In this document: positions 18,937 to 27,690 of the stretch, piece by piece | How the letters are laid out: each line of letters starts with the position of its first letter | How positions within the stretch are numbered: position 1 is the first letter of the stretch | Assembly (NCBI RefSeq): GCF_000422085.1 | Contig: NC_021741.1 | Span: forward strand, 3,038,001-3,102,000 | DNA: 64,000 bases | Reading direction: 5' to 3' | DNA from: Serratia liquefaciens ATCC 27592 | GTDB lineage: Bacteria > Pseudomonadota > Gammaproteobacteria > Enterobacterales > Enterobacteriaceae | Position numbers and translations under genes: made by a program | Notes under the pieces: generated by a model | Databases searched by the model: none | Seen by the model: only the letters and a program-made list of their open reading frames with translations | Told to the model about the DNA's origin: nothing

Positions 18937-20349
18937 ATGCAATTCATTGATATTTACATTGAAAACGACACTGCGGCGCGCCAGCAAATCACCCTGTTTA
19001 CCGCTGCGGAAGGTTCACTGCCGGTAACGCTGCAAAATGCCAGCCTGCAACAAGCCGCCGTCGGCGTGCTTTATCCGCTGGGTGACGGCCGTTTTGCGCT
19101 CAATATCGGCCCTGCCCTGACTCCCGCAGCCCTACAGGATGCCGGTGCCGGTATCGCCGTCGGGCAAAAACACTTCGGGCTGCAGCACCTGCGCCTGACA
19201 CTGGATGAAGGCTCATCGGCCAGTACAGAAACCTGGCGCTGGCTGCTGTTCGGCCTGCGTCTGGGCGCTTATCGCTATCAGCATCATGCCAGCGCTACGC
19301 TGACCGACCCGACCCAGCCGTTAGCCAGTCATGATGCGACAACGCAGGCGCTGTGCGACTGGGCCAATCTGCATGCCGAGGGCGTGATCATCGGACGTGA
19401 GCTGATGAATAAGCCGGCCAATATTCTCTATCCGCAAAGCTTCGTGGCGGCCGTCGCGCAATTGCCCTTTACTCATGTGCGCCAGGAGGTGCTGGATGAA
19501 GAGCAGATGGCACAGCTTGGCTTCGGTGGCCTGCTGGGCGTTGGTCAAGGCAGCGCCCGCGCATCGCAATTACTGATCCTCGATCACCATCCCGCCAACG
19601 CACGCCATACTCTGGCGCTGGTGGGTAAAGGTGTCACCTTCGACAGCGGTGGCATCAGCATCAAAGGTGCGGCACGCATGAGCACCATGAAGTTCGACAT
19701 GGGCGGTGCGGCTGCGGTGGTGGGCGCCATGCGTATCATCGACGCGCTGCAACTGCCGATCCGCGTGTTTGGCCTGTGCGGCCTGGTAGAAAACATGCCC
19801 TCCTCCCGCGCACAGCGCCCCGGCGACGTGGTGACCATGCACAACGGCAAGTCGGTGGAAATCATTTCAACCGACGCCGAAGGCCGCATGGTACTGGCGG
19901 ACGTCATCAGCTATGCCCAGCAGCGCTTCCAGCCCGACTTTTTACTCGATATCGCCACCCTGACCGGCGGCGCAGGCGTGGCGCTGGGCAAGGAGTATGC
20001 GGCCATGATGGGTAACGACGACGACTTTCTGGCGCAGGTCACCCAGGCGGGCAAGGCCAGCGCCGAGCCGGTGTGGCCAATGCCGCACGGCGGCTGGTAT
20101 CGCGGGGTATTGAAGTCTGAATTTGCCGATTACCGTCACGGCGGTGAAGATCCGCACGGCAGCCCGTGCGTGGCGGCGACCTTTATCGGCGAGTTCGTGC
20201 AGCCGGGCCAGCGCTGGGCGCACCTGGATATTGCCGCCATGTCTACCGATATGCCGCACCGCAAGCTGTACGCCAACGGCGCGTCCTCATTCGGCGTGCT
20301 GCTGCTGGCGCGATTGAGCGCCCTGCTTGCCCAGACGGAGTGCGAATGA
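18937..20349 (+). CDS. M17 family leucyl aminopeptidase
   Basis: 470 aa. Cytosolic two-metal aminopeptidase that removes N-terminal residues from peptides. The catalytic C-terminal domain shows the full M17 signature: VGKGVTFDSGGISIK, MKFDMGGAAAV and STDAEGRMVLAD (usually NTDAEGR; the Asn-to-Ser change is outside the metal ligands), plus the closing HLDIAA. The N-terminal domain is divergent from PepA, so this is a paralogue, not the housekeeping enzyme. It is embedded in an ABC sugar-transport operon (start 4 bases after the permease, ATGA overlap with the ATPase). That suggests it trims an imported glycopeptide or aminoacylated sugar. Confidence 0.88.
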   Translation: MQFIDIYIENDTAARQQITLFTAAEGSLPVTLQNASLQQAAVGVLYPLGDGRFALNIGPALTPAALQDAGAGIAVGQKHFGLQHLRLTLDEGSSASTETWRWLLFGLRLGAYRYQHHASATLTDPTQPLASHDATTQALCDWANLHAEGVIIGRELMNKPANILYPQSFVAAVAQLPFTHVRQEVLDEEQMAQLGFGGLLGVGQGSARASQLLILDHHPANARHTLALVGKGVTFDSGGISIKGAARMSTMKFDMGGAAAVVGAMRIIDALQLPIRVFGLCGLVENMPSSRAQRPGDVVTMHNGKSVEIISTDAEGRMVLADVISYAQQRFQPDFLLDIATLTGGAGVALGKEYAAMMGNDDDFLAQVTQAGKASAEPVWPMPHGGWYRGVLKSEFADYRHGGEDPHGSPCVAATFIGEFVQPGQRWAHLDIAAMSTDMPHRKLYANGASSFGVLLLARLSALLAQTECE

Positions 20350-21482
20350 TGGCTTACGTAGAACTGGTTGATATCAACAAACGCTATGACAACGGTTACC
20401 AGGCCGCCAGCGACGTGAATCTGCAGGTAGAGAAAGGTGAGTTTGTGGTGCTGCTCGGCCCGTCCGGCTGCGGCAAGTCCACCACGCTGCGGATGATAGC
20501 CGGGCTGGAAACCCTCTCCTCCGGCGAACTGTTGATCGACGGCGAACGCATGAACGAGGTGCTGCCCAAATACCGTGATATCGCCATGGTTTTCCAGAGC
20601 TATGCGCTGTACCCGCATATGACCGTCTATGAAAACATGGCGCTGTCTTTGAAAATCAAAGGAATGGCCAAAGCGGAGATTGCCACGCAGATTGCCGCCG
20701 TGGCCGAAATGCTGCACCTGACGGAATTCCTGAAGGTCAAACCCGGCCAGCTTTCCGGTGGTCAGCGTCAGCGCGTGGCGTTGGGCCGGGCGATCGTTCG
20801 GCGGCCCAAGGTGTTTCTGTTTGACGAACCGCTCTCCAACCTCGATGCCAAACTGCGCAACCGCATGCGTCAGGAGTTGTCTGCACTGCATAAGGCGATC
20901 GGCGCGACCATCATTTACGTCACCCACGATCAGGTGGAAGCCATGACCATGGCGGACAAAGTGGTCATCATGAATCAGGGGAAAGTGCAGCAGATCGGTA
21001 CGCCGCTGGATCTTTATCATCGCCCGGTTAATCGCTTTGTCGCCGAGTTTATCGGTTCGCCGCAGATGAATCTGTTTGACGTGCAGGTTCTGGTGCAGGG
21101 CGAGCAGATCGTATTGCAGGGCGACTCTGGTTTGCTGCTGCCCTTGAGCGCCGCCGAATTCCCGGCGCTGGCAGCAAGAGGAGGCGACTGGCTGACGCTG
21201 GGCTGTCGTCCGGAAGCGTGCAGCATCAGCGCGCCACGGGCAGAACCCCACTTGAGTGGAACACTGGTGTACAGTGAAAACCTGGGCGCTGAGAGCAACC
21301 TGTTCGTACAGGGTGACAACGGTGCGCAGTACATCGTCAAACAGCACGCCCAACTGCAGTATGCCCAGGGCCAGCCGCTGGCCATTACGCTGGATATCAC
21401 CGCCCTGCACTTTTTTGATCCGCATAGCGGTCAACGGGTAGCTCAAAGCGGGGAAACAGTGTTGCCGGCCGGCATTCTGTGA
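20346..21482 (+). CDS. ABC transporter ATPase (MalK/UgpC type)
   Basis: 378 aa starting at 20346 (ATG ATG; the stop of the aminopeptidase is within it). Walker A GPSGCGKST at residues 38-46, signature LSGGQRQRVALGRA, Walker B VFLFDEPLSNLD and the switch His in VTHDQVEAM are all intact. The C-terminal about 130 residues form an OB-fold/TOBE regulatory domain as in UgpC and MalK (GCRPEACSISAPRAE, HFFDPHSGQRV). It energises the two upstream permeases. Last transport gene before the regulator. Confidence 0.92.
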   Translation: MMAYVELVDINKRYDNGYQAASDVNLQVEKGEFVVLLGPSGCGKSTTLRMIAGLETLSSGELLIDGERMNEVLPKYRDIAMVFQSYALYPHMTVYENMALSLKIKGMAKAEIATQIAAVAEMLHLTEFLKVKPGQLSGGQRQRVALGRAIVRRPKVFLFDEPLSNLDAKLRNRMRQELSALHKAIGATIIYVTHDQVEAMTMADKVVIMNQGKVQQIGTPLDLYHRPVNRFVAEFIGSPQMNLFDVQVLVQGEQIVLQGDSGLLLPLSAAEFPALAARGGDWLTLGCRPEACSISAPRAEPHLSGTLVYSENLGAESNLFVQGDNGAQYIVKQHAQLQYAQGQPLAITLDITALHFFDPHSGQRVAQSGETVLPAGIL

Positions 21483-21543
21483 GACCATATCGCCGCTGCG
21501 TGCCTCTGCCGCAGCGCCCCGTTTTCCGTTGAGTAGCTGCCGT

Positions 21544-22536
21544 ATGCCGATGAAAAAAGTCACCTCTCACGATGTCGCCCGCGTGGCCGGCGTTTCACGC
21601 ACCGTGGTGTCACGCGCCTTTTCCAATCAGGGCCGGGTCTCGCAAAAGAACCGCGATCTGGTGATGCGCGTCGCCAGTCAGTTAGGCTATGCGCCAGACG
21701 CCATCGCCCAGAGCCTGCACAGCGGCAAAACCGGCTTTGTCGCGGTGGTAGTGAACCACTTTCACGATTTGTCTGACCTGGAGTTTTTCGATCGTCTGGT
21801 TGAACAACTGCAGAAGAGCAACCGGCAGGCGGTGATGATCCGCCTGGAAGGCATTGACGATCCGGCCAACTACCTGAAGCAAACCATCTCTTACCATGTC
21901 GATTCTGCCGTGGTGTTCGCCGACAACATCAGCGCGCGTGCAGCAAAAGATCTGTTTCGCATCGCTACGCCCATTATGCTCAACGGTTTGGCGGGCGACG
22001 CCCTGTGCGACGCTCTCAACGCCGATGAGTCACCCAGCCTGCAACAGCTGGCGGCACTGATGGCGCAAAAGGGTCAACGCCGCGTGGCGCTGCTCGGTGG
22101 CCGCAGCAGCGCCCACGGTGAACAGCTGCGTCAACAAACCTTTCTGGCTCATGCCGCACAGCAGCAGTTAGAGATTGTCGCGCAGCTGAGCGGCGACTAC
22201 AGCTACCTGAGCGGCTTTAACCTCGCGCCGCAGCTGCTGGACGCGCTTCCGGCTCCGCAGGCCATTTTCTGCACCGCAGACTCCATGGCGATGGGGGTGA
22301 TGGACTATATTCGTTTGCACACTTCGCTGCAGATCCCTCAGGACGTCGCGGTTTACGGCTTCGACGATATCCCGATGGCAGCCTGGCCGAGTTACCAACT
22401 CACGTCGGTACGCCGCGATATGGACGCAATGATCGCCGCCATCGTTCGGCTGGTCGAACTGCGCAGCGGCAGCCCCCAGGCTGCGCCGCAGCAGATCACC
22501 ATTCCCACCGAGTTGGTGGTTCGCGCGTCTTGCTAA
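21544..22536 (+). CDS. LacI-family transcriptional regulator
   Basis: 330 aa from the ATG at 21544 (another ATG lies two codons later). The N-terminal helix-turn-helix VTSHDVARVAGVSRTVVSRA and the hinge helix AIAQSLHSGKTG are classical LacI/GalR. A periplasmic-binding-protein-like effector domain follows (FVAVVVNHFHDLSDLEFFDR, YGFDDIPMAAWPSYQLTSVR). It lies 61 bases after the ATPase on the same strand and is probably co-transcribed. It most likely represses from the two identical palindromes at 15768 and 23631. The effector is unknown; a glycoasparagine or its breakdown sugar would fit. Confidence 0.92.
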   Translation: MPMKKVTSHDVARVAGVSRTVVSRAFSNQGRVSQKNRDLVMRVASQLGYAPDAIAQSLHSGKTGFVAVVVNHFHDLSDLEFFDRLVEQLQKSNRQAVMIRLEGIDDPANYLKQTISYHVDSAVVFADNISARAAKDLFRIATPIMLNGLAGDALCDALNADESPSLQQLAALMAQKGQRRVALLGGRSSAHGEQLRQQTFLAHAAQQQLEIVAQLSGDYSYLSGFNLAPQLLDALPAPQAIFCTADSMAMGVMDYIRLHTSLQIPQDVAVYGFDDIPMAAWPSYQLTSVRRDMDAMIAAIVRLVELRSGSPQAAPQQITIPTELVVRASC

Positions 22537-22540
22537 ACCG

Positions 22541-22611
22541 GTAGGGGTGAGCCTGTTCGGCCCGATTTAACGCATTGATGATGCTATTGGGCGCAGCATG
22601 CCGCGCCCCTT
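22541..22611. repeat. Dispersed palindromic repeat (GTAGGGGC family), copy at 22.5 kb
   Basis: It starts GTAGGGGTGAGCCTGTTCGG and ends GGGCGCAGCATGCCGCGCCC. Flanks and body match the copy at 50788-50860 almost base for base (shared inner stretch CATTGATGATGCTATTGGGC). Two internal hairpins. It fills the gap between the convergent lacI-type and glycosylasparaginase genes and may act as a two-way terminator. Confidence 0.75.
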
Positions 22612-22633
22612 CCATAAACCACCGAGCAGCGGG

Positions 22634-23560
22634 TCACCGGGTGGTTATAATCTCCGCGTCGCGCAATTCCGGCGCTGCCATACCGCTCTGCCACAGCCAA
22701 TACTGAATTGGGCCCGGGCAGTTAAGGCTGACGACCTTATGGTTTCCGTCCTTATCGATGGCGTGAATAGTCACCCCTTCGGTGTAGCCATCTTTCAGGT
22801 AATTCAGATCCTCGATGGCCTCGTACACCGCCTGTTCCAGCGTCATGCCCATCTTCATATACAGCACCACTGCGCGGCTGGTACCGCAGCGAATGGTCAT
22901 TTCCCCGGTGTGGGTACAGGCACAGGCGCCATAGCGGCTGTCGGCATAGGAGCCGCTGCCGATGATCGGGCTGTCCCCCAGCCGCCCCGGGTATTTCCAC
23001 GCCCAGCCTGACGTTGACGTCGCCGCGCTGAGCGTGCGCCCACCATCCATGGCTAAAAATACCGTGGTGTCGCGCACCCGTTCTGGATCGGTGGCATTAT
23101 TCGACAACCCTGCCAGTGGGATATTCGGCCAGTTGCGAAGCTGTTCGGCGTCCATCGCCTGCTCCAGTTTTTCCCACCAGACACGCTTGGAGTCGGCAAT
23201 CAGGTTGTCACCCGCCAATGCGCCGATCTCAGCGGCGAAACGTGCCGCTCCGGCGCCCACCAGGATTTCATGGTTAAGATCTTCCATTACCCGATAAGCG
23301 ACTTCCACCGGATGCAGATAGCCTTGTAACGCTCCCACCGCACCGGTGCGCAAGCTGTCGCCGTCCATCACCGAAGCGTCCAGCTCCATCTCACCCAGCA
23401 CGTTGGGCCAGCCGCCGAAACCCACCGTACGTACGCTCGGGTCCAGCTCCACCAGCTTGATGCCCTCAACGATGGCACGCAGGCCATTCTGCCCCTGTCG
23501 TAACCGTTCGGCAGACAGACCGATACCCGGATGTCCTTCAGAGTTTGCAATCACAATCAT
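22634..23560 (-). CDS. Glycosylasparaginase (N4-(beta-N-acetylglucosaminyl)-L-asparaginase)
   Basis: 308 aa, Ntn-hydrolase of the aspartylglucosaminidase/isoaspartyl peptidase family. The autoproteolysis site is DT at 164-165 in VRDTTVFLAMD, making T165 the nucleophile of the beta subunit. Substrate-site blocks GRLGDSPIIGSGSYADSRYG and THTGEMTIRCGTSRA are those of glycosylasparaginases rather than of isoaspartyl aminopeptidases. It would split GlcNAc-Asn to the glycosylamine and aspartate. No signal peptide is seen, so it acts on imported substrate. The operator upstream (23631-23648) is identical to that of the ABC operon, so the two units form one regulon. Confidence 0.85.
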   Translation of the reverse strand: MIVIANSEGHPGIGLSAERLRQGQNGLRAIVEGIKLVELDPSVRTVGFGGWPNVLGEMELDASVMDGDSLRTGAVGALQGYLHPVEVAYRVMEDLNHEILVGAGAARFAAEIGALAGDNLIADSKRVWWEKLEQAMDAEQLRNWPNIPLAGLSNNATDPERVRDTTVFLAMDGGRTLSAATSTSGWAWKYPGRLGDSPIIGSGSYADSRYGACACTHTGEMTIRCGTSRAVVLYMKMGMTLEQAVYEAIEDLNYLKDGYTEGVTIHAIDKDGNHKVVSLNCPGPIQYWLWQSGMAAPELRDAEIITTR

Positions 23561-23630
23561 AGGGTTATGTTTCCCGCACGGCGTTCAGCGCTAAAAGAAA
23601 GGCACCGGTGATGACCGGTCATTCGCATCA

Positions 23631-23648
23631 ATGGAACACGTGTTCCAT
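23631..23648. promoter_or_regulatory. LacI-family operator (copy 2)
   Basis: ATGGAACACGTGTTCCAT, identical to the 18-mer at 15768-15785. It is centred about 80 bases upstream of the leftward glycosylasparaginase start and about 180 bases upstream of the rightward esterase gene. The leftward gene is the likely target because of its functional link. Confidence 0.8.
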
Positions 23649-23819
23649 GGTGATTAAAAAATATCGCTGCCCACCTGAAAAGTCAAACCGAAGCGGTGAA
23701 AAGCGTGGCGTGACGCGCCTTTTCCAACAGGGCACACACCACTAAGCCCACAGGCACATTGTTCTACTACACTGTGATCTCACCAGAAGATTTCATCCCC
23801 CTGTGCCAGAGGAATCAAG

Positions 23820-24794
23820 ATGTCCAAGAAAACTGTTGATCTCACCCAGCCTGCAGCACAGCACGATATCCGTACCTTTCTTGATGCGCTGAACTCCAGT
23901 GACGCCAAACCCCTGGAGCAGTTGAGGCCGAAAGAAGCGCGTAAGGTGATGGAGGGCCTGCAAAGCGGTACCGAAGTCCCTCTGCGTGAAGTCGAAATCA
24001 GCGAAAAAACCATTCACGTCGATGGCCAGGATATCCTGTTGCACATCGTGCGACCGGCCAAAGCAAAGGAGAAGCTGCCGGTATTCATGTTCTTCCATGG
24101 CGGCGGCTGGGTGTTGGGGGACTTCCCGACCCACGAACGGCTGGTGCGCGATCTGGTCCACAGCTCCGGCGCAGCTGCGGTGTTCGTTAACTACACCCGA
24201 TCGCCGGAAGCCCCTTACCCTGTCGCCATCAATCAGGCCTACGCGGCGACCGAATGGGTGGCCGAGTACGGCGAGAAAATCAACGTTGACGGTTCACGTC
24301 TGGCGGTCGTCGGCAACAGCGCCGGCGGCAATATCGCGGCGGTGGTCAGCCTGATGGCGAAAGATAAAGGCACGCCTGCCCTGCGCAGCCAGATCCTGCT
24401 GTGGCCAGTGACCCATGCCAATTTCGATACCGAGTCTTACCACCAGTTCGGCGAAGGCTATTTCCTCACCCGCAATATGATGAAATGGTTCTGGGACCAC
24501 TACACCACCGATAAAGCCCAGCGCAAAGAGATCTACGCCTCGCCGCTTAACGCCACGATGGAACAGTTGAAAGGCCTGCCACCGGCGCTGGTGCAAACCG
24601 CCGAGCTGGACGTGCTGCGTGACGAAGGCGAAGCCTACGCCCGCCTGCTCAACGCCGCCGGAGTCGAAGTCACCTCCACCCGTTATAACGGGCTGATCCA
24701 CGACTATGGCTTGCTCAACGCGATCGCAGAAGTCCCGGCGGTGCACTCGGCCATCCATCAGGCCGGGCGCGCGCTAAAACATTATCTGGCCTAA
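23820..24794 (+). CDS. Alpha/beta hydrolase, hormone-sensitive-lipase type esterase
   Basis: 324 aa with an AGAGGAA ribosome site. HSL-family features: the oxyanion motif HGGGW at 93-97, nucleophile S167 in GNSAGG, acid D264 in AELDVLRDEG and H294 in LIHDYG. The N-terminal about 60 residues form the cap, with an Asp/Glu-rich start lacking a signal peptide, so it is cytoplasmic. The substrate is likely a short-chain ester. Its stop is two bases from the convergent peptide-transport operon. It shares its upstream region with the LacI operator, but I see no firm functional link. Confidence 0.88.
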   Translation: MSKKTVDLTQPAAQHDIRTFLDALNSSDAKPLEQLRPKEARKVMEGLQSGTEVPLREVEISEKTIHVDGQDILLHIVRPAKAKEKLPVFMFFHGGGWVLGDFPTHERLVRDLVHSSGAAAVFVNYTRSPEAPYPVAINQAYAATEWVAEYGEKINVDGSRLAVVGNSAGGNIAAVVSLMAKDKGTPALRSQILLWPVTHANFDTESYHQFGEGYFLTRNMMKWFWDHYTTDKAQRKEIYASPLNATMEQLKGLPPALVQTAELDVLRDEGEAYARLLNAAGVEVTSTRYNGLIHDYGLLNAIAEVPAVHSAIHQAGRALKHYLA

Positions 24795-24796
24795 GC

Positions 24797-25765
24797 TCAG
24801 CCGACATAATGGCAGGCCACCCGATGTCCTGCCGCTACCTGCCGCAATGCCGGGGCCTGTTCCCGGCATTGCGCAGTGGCCTGCGGACAGCGAGTGTGAA
24901 AGCGACAGCCTTGCGGCGGTTGGGCAGGGTCAGGTAATTCTCCCCGGGCCATCGCCTGCGGCTGACGGTGCGGGTCCAAACTGGGTACCGCGGCCAACAG
25001 TGCCTGAGTGTAAGGGTGCAGCGGCCGACGAAACAGCGCATCGCGATCGGCGCTTTCTACAATCTGCCCGAGGTACATTACCGCTACGTCCTGACACAGA
25101 TGCTCCACCACCCCAAGATCGTGCGAAATAAACAGGAAAGTCATCCCCTGCTGTTCCTGAAGATCGGAAAACAGGTTGATGATCTGCGCCTGAATAGAGA
25201 CGTCCAGCGCCGAAATCGGTTCGTCGGCGACGATAAACTCCGGCTGCAGGATCAGCGCGCGGGCTACGCCGATGCGCTGGCGCTGGCCGCCGGAAAACTC
25301 GTGCGGGAAGCGCCCGTAATGCTGTGCCGACAACCCGCAGATTTCCAGCGTGTCTATCACCCGGTCTCGCAGCTCGCTCTTTTGCGCCAAACCGTGCTGC
25401 AGCAGCGCTTCGCCAATCGCATCGCCTACCCGCATTCTCGGATTCAGAGAGCTGTACGGGTCTTGAAACACCAGTTGCATCTTCGGGCGCATCGCGCGCC
25501 GCTCGCGGGCGCTGAGCGCATCTAACGCCTGTCCGTTGAACAGTACCTCACCGGCGGTCTTTTCATGCAGCCCCAGCAGGGTTCGGCCTACGGTGGTTTT
25601 ACCGCTGCCGGACTCCCCCACCAGGCCAAAAACCGTTCCCCGGCGAATGCTGAAGCTGACATCATCCACCGCCCGCAGTTGCCCGGTGGTCTGACCGAAT
25701 AGCCCTTCACGCAGCGGGAAATATTTCTTCAGCCCTTTTACCTCCACCAAGGGTTCAGCCAACAT
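24797..25765 (-). CDS. Peptide ABC transporter ATPase (DppF/OppF type)
   Basis: 322 aa from the ATG at 25765 (an upstream ATG adds six residues and has no ribosome site). Walker A GESGSGKTT, signature FSGGQRQRIG, Walker B FIVADEPISALD, switch His in FISHDLGVV. The C-terminal oligopeptide-transporter motif HPYTQALLAAVPSLDP and a Cys-containing CRFHTRCPQATAQC tail are typical of DppF/OppF, where the cysteines can hold an Fe-S cluster. Overlaps the preceding ATPase gene by 11 bases; last gene of a five-gene leftward operon. Confidence 0.92.
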   Translation of the reverse strand: MLAEPLVEVKGLKKYFPLREGLFGQTTGQLRAVDDVSFSIRRGTVFGLVGESGSGKTTVGRTLLGLHEKTAGEVLFNGQALDALSARERRAMRPKMQLVFQDPYSSLNPRMRVGDAIGEALLQHGLAQKSELRDRVIDTLEICGLSAQHYGRFPHEFSGGQRQRIGVARALILQPEFIVADEPISALDVSIQAQIINLFSDLQEQQGMTFLFISHDLGVVEHLCQDVAVMYLGQIVESADRDALFRRPLHPYTQALLAAVPSLDPHRQPQAMARGELPDPAQPPQGCRFHTRCPQATAQCREQAPALRQVAAGHRVACHYVG

Positions 25766-26741
25766 GAATACGCCCCCCGGCATTCAGGAAACAGGCGGAT
25801 TGCCGCCGCCGATCGCCATACAATGGCGGAATACCATCACGGCAGCGGGCGCTCGCTTTGTCACAGCGTTCGGCAAAGGCGCAGTAGTCCGGCAAACTGG
25901 CCAGATCGGGCACCTGACCGGGGATCGAATACAACCGCCGCCGTCGCTGCCCCGCCACCGGCCGCGAGGCCATCAATCCCTGAGTGTAAGGGTGTTGCGG
26001 GTTGGCCAGCACTTCATGCGTGGCCCCCTGCTCGACAATACGCCCGGCGTACATCACCACCAGCCGATCCGCCATCTGGGCAATCACCCCGAGATCGTGA
26101 GTAATCAGCATCATCGCCATATTGTGCTTACGCGCCTGCTCGCGCAGCAGCGCCAGAATTTGCGCCTGCACGGTGACATCCAATGCGGTAGTGGGTTCGT
26201 CGGCAATCAGCAACGCCGGCCGGCAACTGATGGCCATGGCGATCATGATGCGCTGCAGCATGCCACCGGAAAGCTGGTGCGGATAGCTGGTCATCAGCTG
26301 TTCGGCGCGTGCCAGTCCGACCTCGGTAATCAGCGCCGTGGCCTCCCGCCAGGCCGCTTTGGGCGCAGTCCCCCTATGGCGGATTAGCGGCTCAACCAAC
26401 TGCTCGCCGATGGTCAGCACCGGGTTCAGCGCACTCATCGGCTCCTGAAAGATCATCGCCAAACGGTTACCGCGTAAATCGGCCATCTGTTGCGGCCGCA
26501 GTTTCAGCAAGTCCTGGCCGTCGAAGTGAATTTCACCGCCGTCGATTTGCGCCAGCGGTTGCGGCAACAGCCCCATCAGCGCCATCGCGGTCACGCTTTT
26601 ACCGCAGCCGGACTCACCGACGACCCCCAGCGTTTGTCCGGCATAAAGGTCAAAACTCACCTGTTGCACCGCCCGCACCCGCCCTTGTTCGCCCTGGAAG
26701 GCTACCGACAGTTGATTAAAGGCCACCAGCGGTTGGCTCAT
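25755..26741 (-). CDS. Peptide ABC transporter ATPase (DppD/OppD type)
   Basis: 328 aa. Walker A GESGCGKS, signature [12 protein letters not shown], Walker [17 protein letters not shown], then [20 protein letters not shown] and the C-terminal [12 protein letters not shown] with a [14 protein letters not shown] cysteine tail. Together with the next gene it forms the heterodimeric ATPase of a Dpp/Opp/Nik-type importer. Its start overlaps the end of the permease gene by four bases. Confidence 0.92.
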   Translation of the reverse strand: MSQPLVAFNQLSVAFQGEQGRVRAVQQVSFDLYAGQTLGVVGESGCGKSVTAMALMGLLPQPLAQIDGGEIHFDGQDLLKLRPQQMADLRGNRLAMIFQEPMSALNPVLTIGEQLVEPLIRHRGTAPKAAWREATALITEVGLARAEQLMTSYPHQLSGGMLQRIMIAMAISCRPALLIADEPTTALDVTVQAQILALLREQARKHNMAMMLITHDLGVIAQMADRLVVMYAGRIVEQGATHEVLANPQHPYTQGLMASRPVAGQRRRRLYSIPGQVPDLASLPDYCAFAERCDKASARCRDGIPPLYGDRRRQSACFLNAGGRIHVG

Positions 26742-27688
26742 CGTCTTACCCCGTTCATTTTTGGATCAAGCGCGTCTCGCAGGCCGTCGCCGAGAATATT
26801 AATCGCCACCACGGTGATGAAAATCGCCAACCCCGGCGGCATCCACAGCCAGGGGCGGCGTTGAAAATCGATCAGGCTGTTGGCGGCGTCCATCATGTTG
26901 CCCCACGACGGCATTGGCGGCACCACGCCCAACCCCAGATAGCTCAGGGCCGATTCACTGAGAATGGCATTAGCGACGCCCATGGTGGCCACCACCACCA
27001 GGATCGGAATGGTATTGGGCAGCAGGTGGCCGAAGATACGCCGCGAGGTGGATAACCCCAGCACCTCAGTGGCCAGCATGAAGTCACGCTCGCGCAACGA
27101 CAAAATTTGCCCACGCACCAGCCGCGCCAGCGACGGCCAGCCCAGCAGGCTGAGCATGATCATCACCATGTAAATACGGTAGTCCGGCGAAACGTCCAGC
27201 TCCGACAGCATCGCTCCCATGATGATCAGCAGCGGCAGGCTGGGAATGGTCATCAACAGATCGGCAAAGCGCATAATCAGCTTATCCACCACGCCGCCAA
27301 GATAGCCGGAGAGCGCCCCCAGCAGGTAGCCGAGCGTGACTGACAACAGCATCGACACCAGGCCAATGGTCAGCGAAATACGCCCCGCCAGCAGCAGGCG
27401 GGTATAAATATCGCGACCGAGAAAATCGGTGCCCAGCCAGTGTTGCGCGCCGGGTGCCTGATTGATACTCAACGCATCGCCGGCATCGTCCTGCCAGGGC
27501 GACAGCATCGGGCCGAACAGGCACAGCACCGCCATCAACACCAACAGCAGCAGTGAAATCATCGCCAGGCGGTGACGCCGCAGCCGCTGCCAGGCCTGGG
27601 CGGTCGGCGGTGGCGATAGCTGCGCCAGCGCCGGGAGTTGCGCTTGCCGCCAACGGCGACGACGCCCGAAAAACAAGGATGCCAACAT
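26738..27688 (-). CDS. Peptide ABC transporter permease (DppC/OppC type)
   Basis: 316 aa. Long cytoplasmic N-terminus (RRRRWRQAQLPALAQLSPPP) before the first helix, the OppC_N feature with GTDFLGRDIYTRLLLAGRIS, and about six transmembrane segments. The EAA-like loop near FMLATEVLGLSTSRRIFGHL is shared by the family. Two bases separate it from the preceding permease. Confidence 0.9.
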   Translation of the reverse strand: MLASLFFGRRRRWRQAQLPALAQLSPPPTAQAWQRLRRHRLAMISLLLLVLMAVLCLFGPMLSPWQDDAGDALSINQAPGAQHWLGTDFLGRDIYTRLLLAGRISLTIGLVSMLLSVTLGYLLGALSGYLGGVVDKLIMRFADLLMTIPSLPLLIIMGAMLSELDVSPDYRIYMVMIMLSLLGWPSLARLVRGQILSLRERDFMLATEVLGLSTSRRIFGHLLPNTIPILVVVATMGVANAILSESALSYLGLGVVPPMPSWGNMMDAANSLIDFQRRPWLWMPPGLAIFITVVAINILGDGLRDALDPKMNGVRR

Positions 27689-27690
27689 AG

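Noticed and set aside
20136..21563. 475-codon open frame opposite the MalK-type ATPase gene
   Set aside because: The plus strand encodes intact Walker A/B and signature motifs over the same stretch. The minus frame has no recognisable domain or ribosome site.
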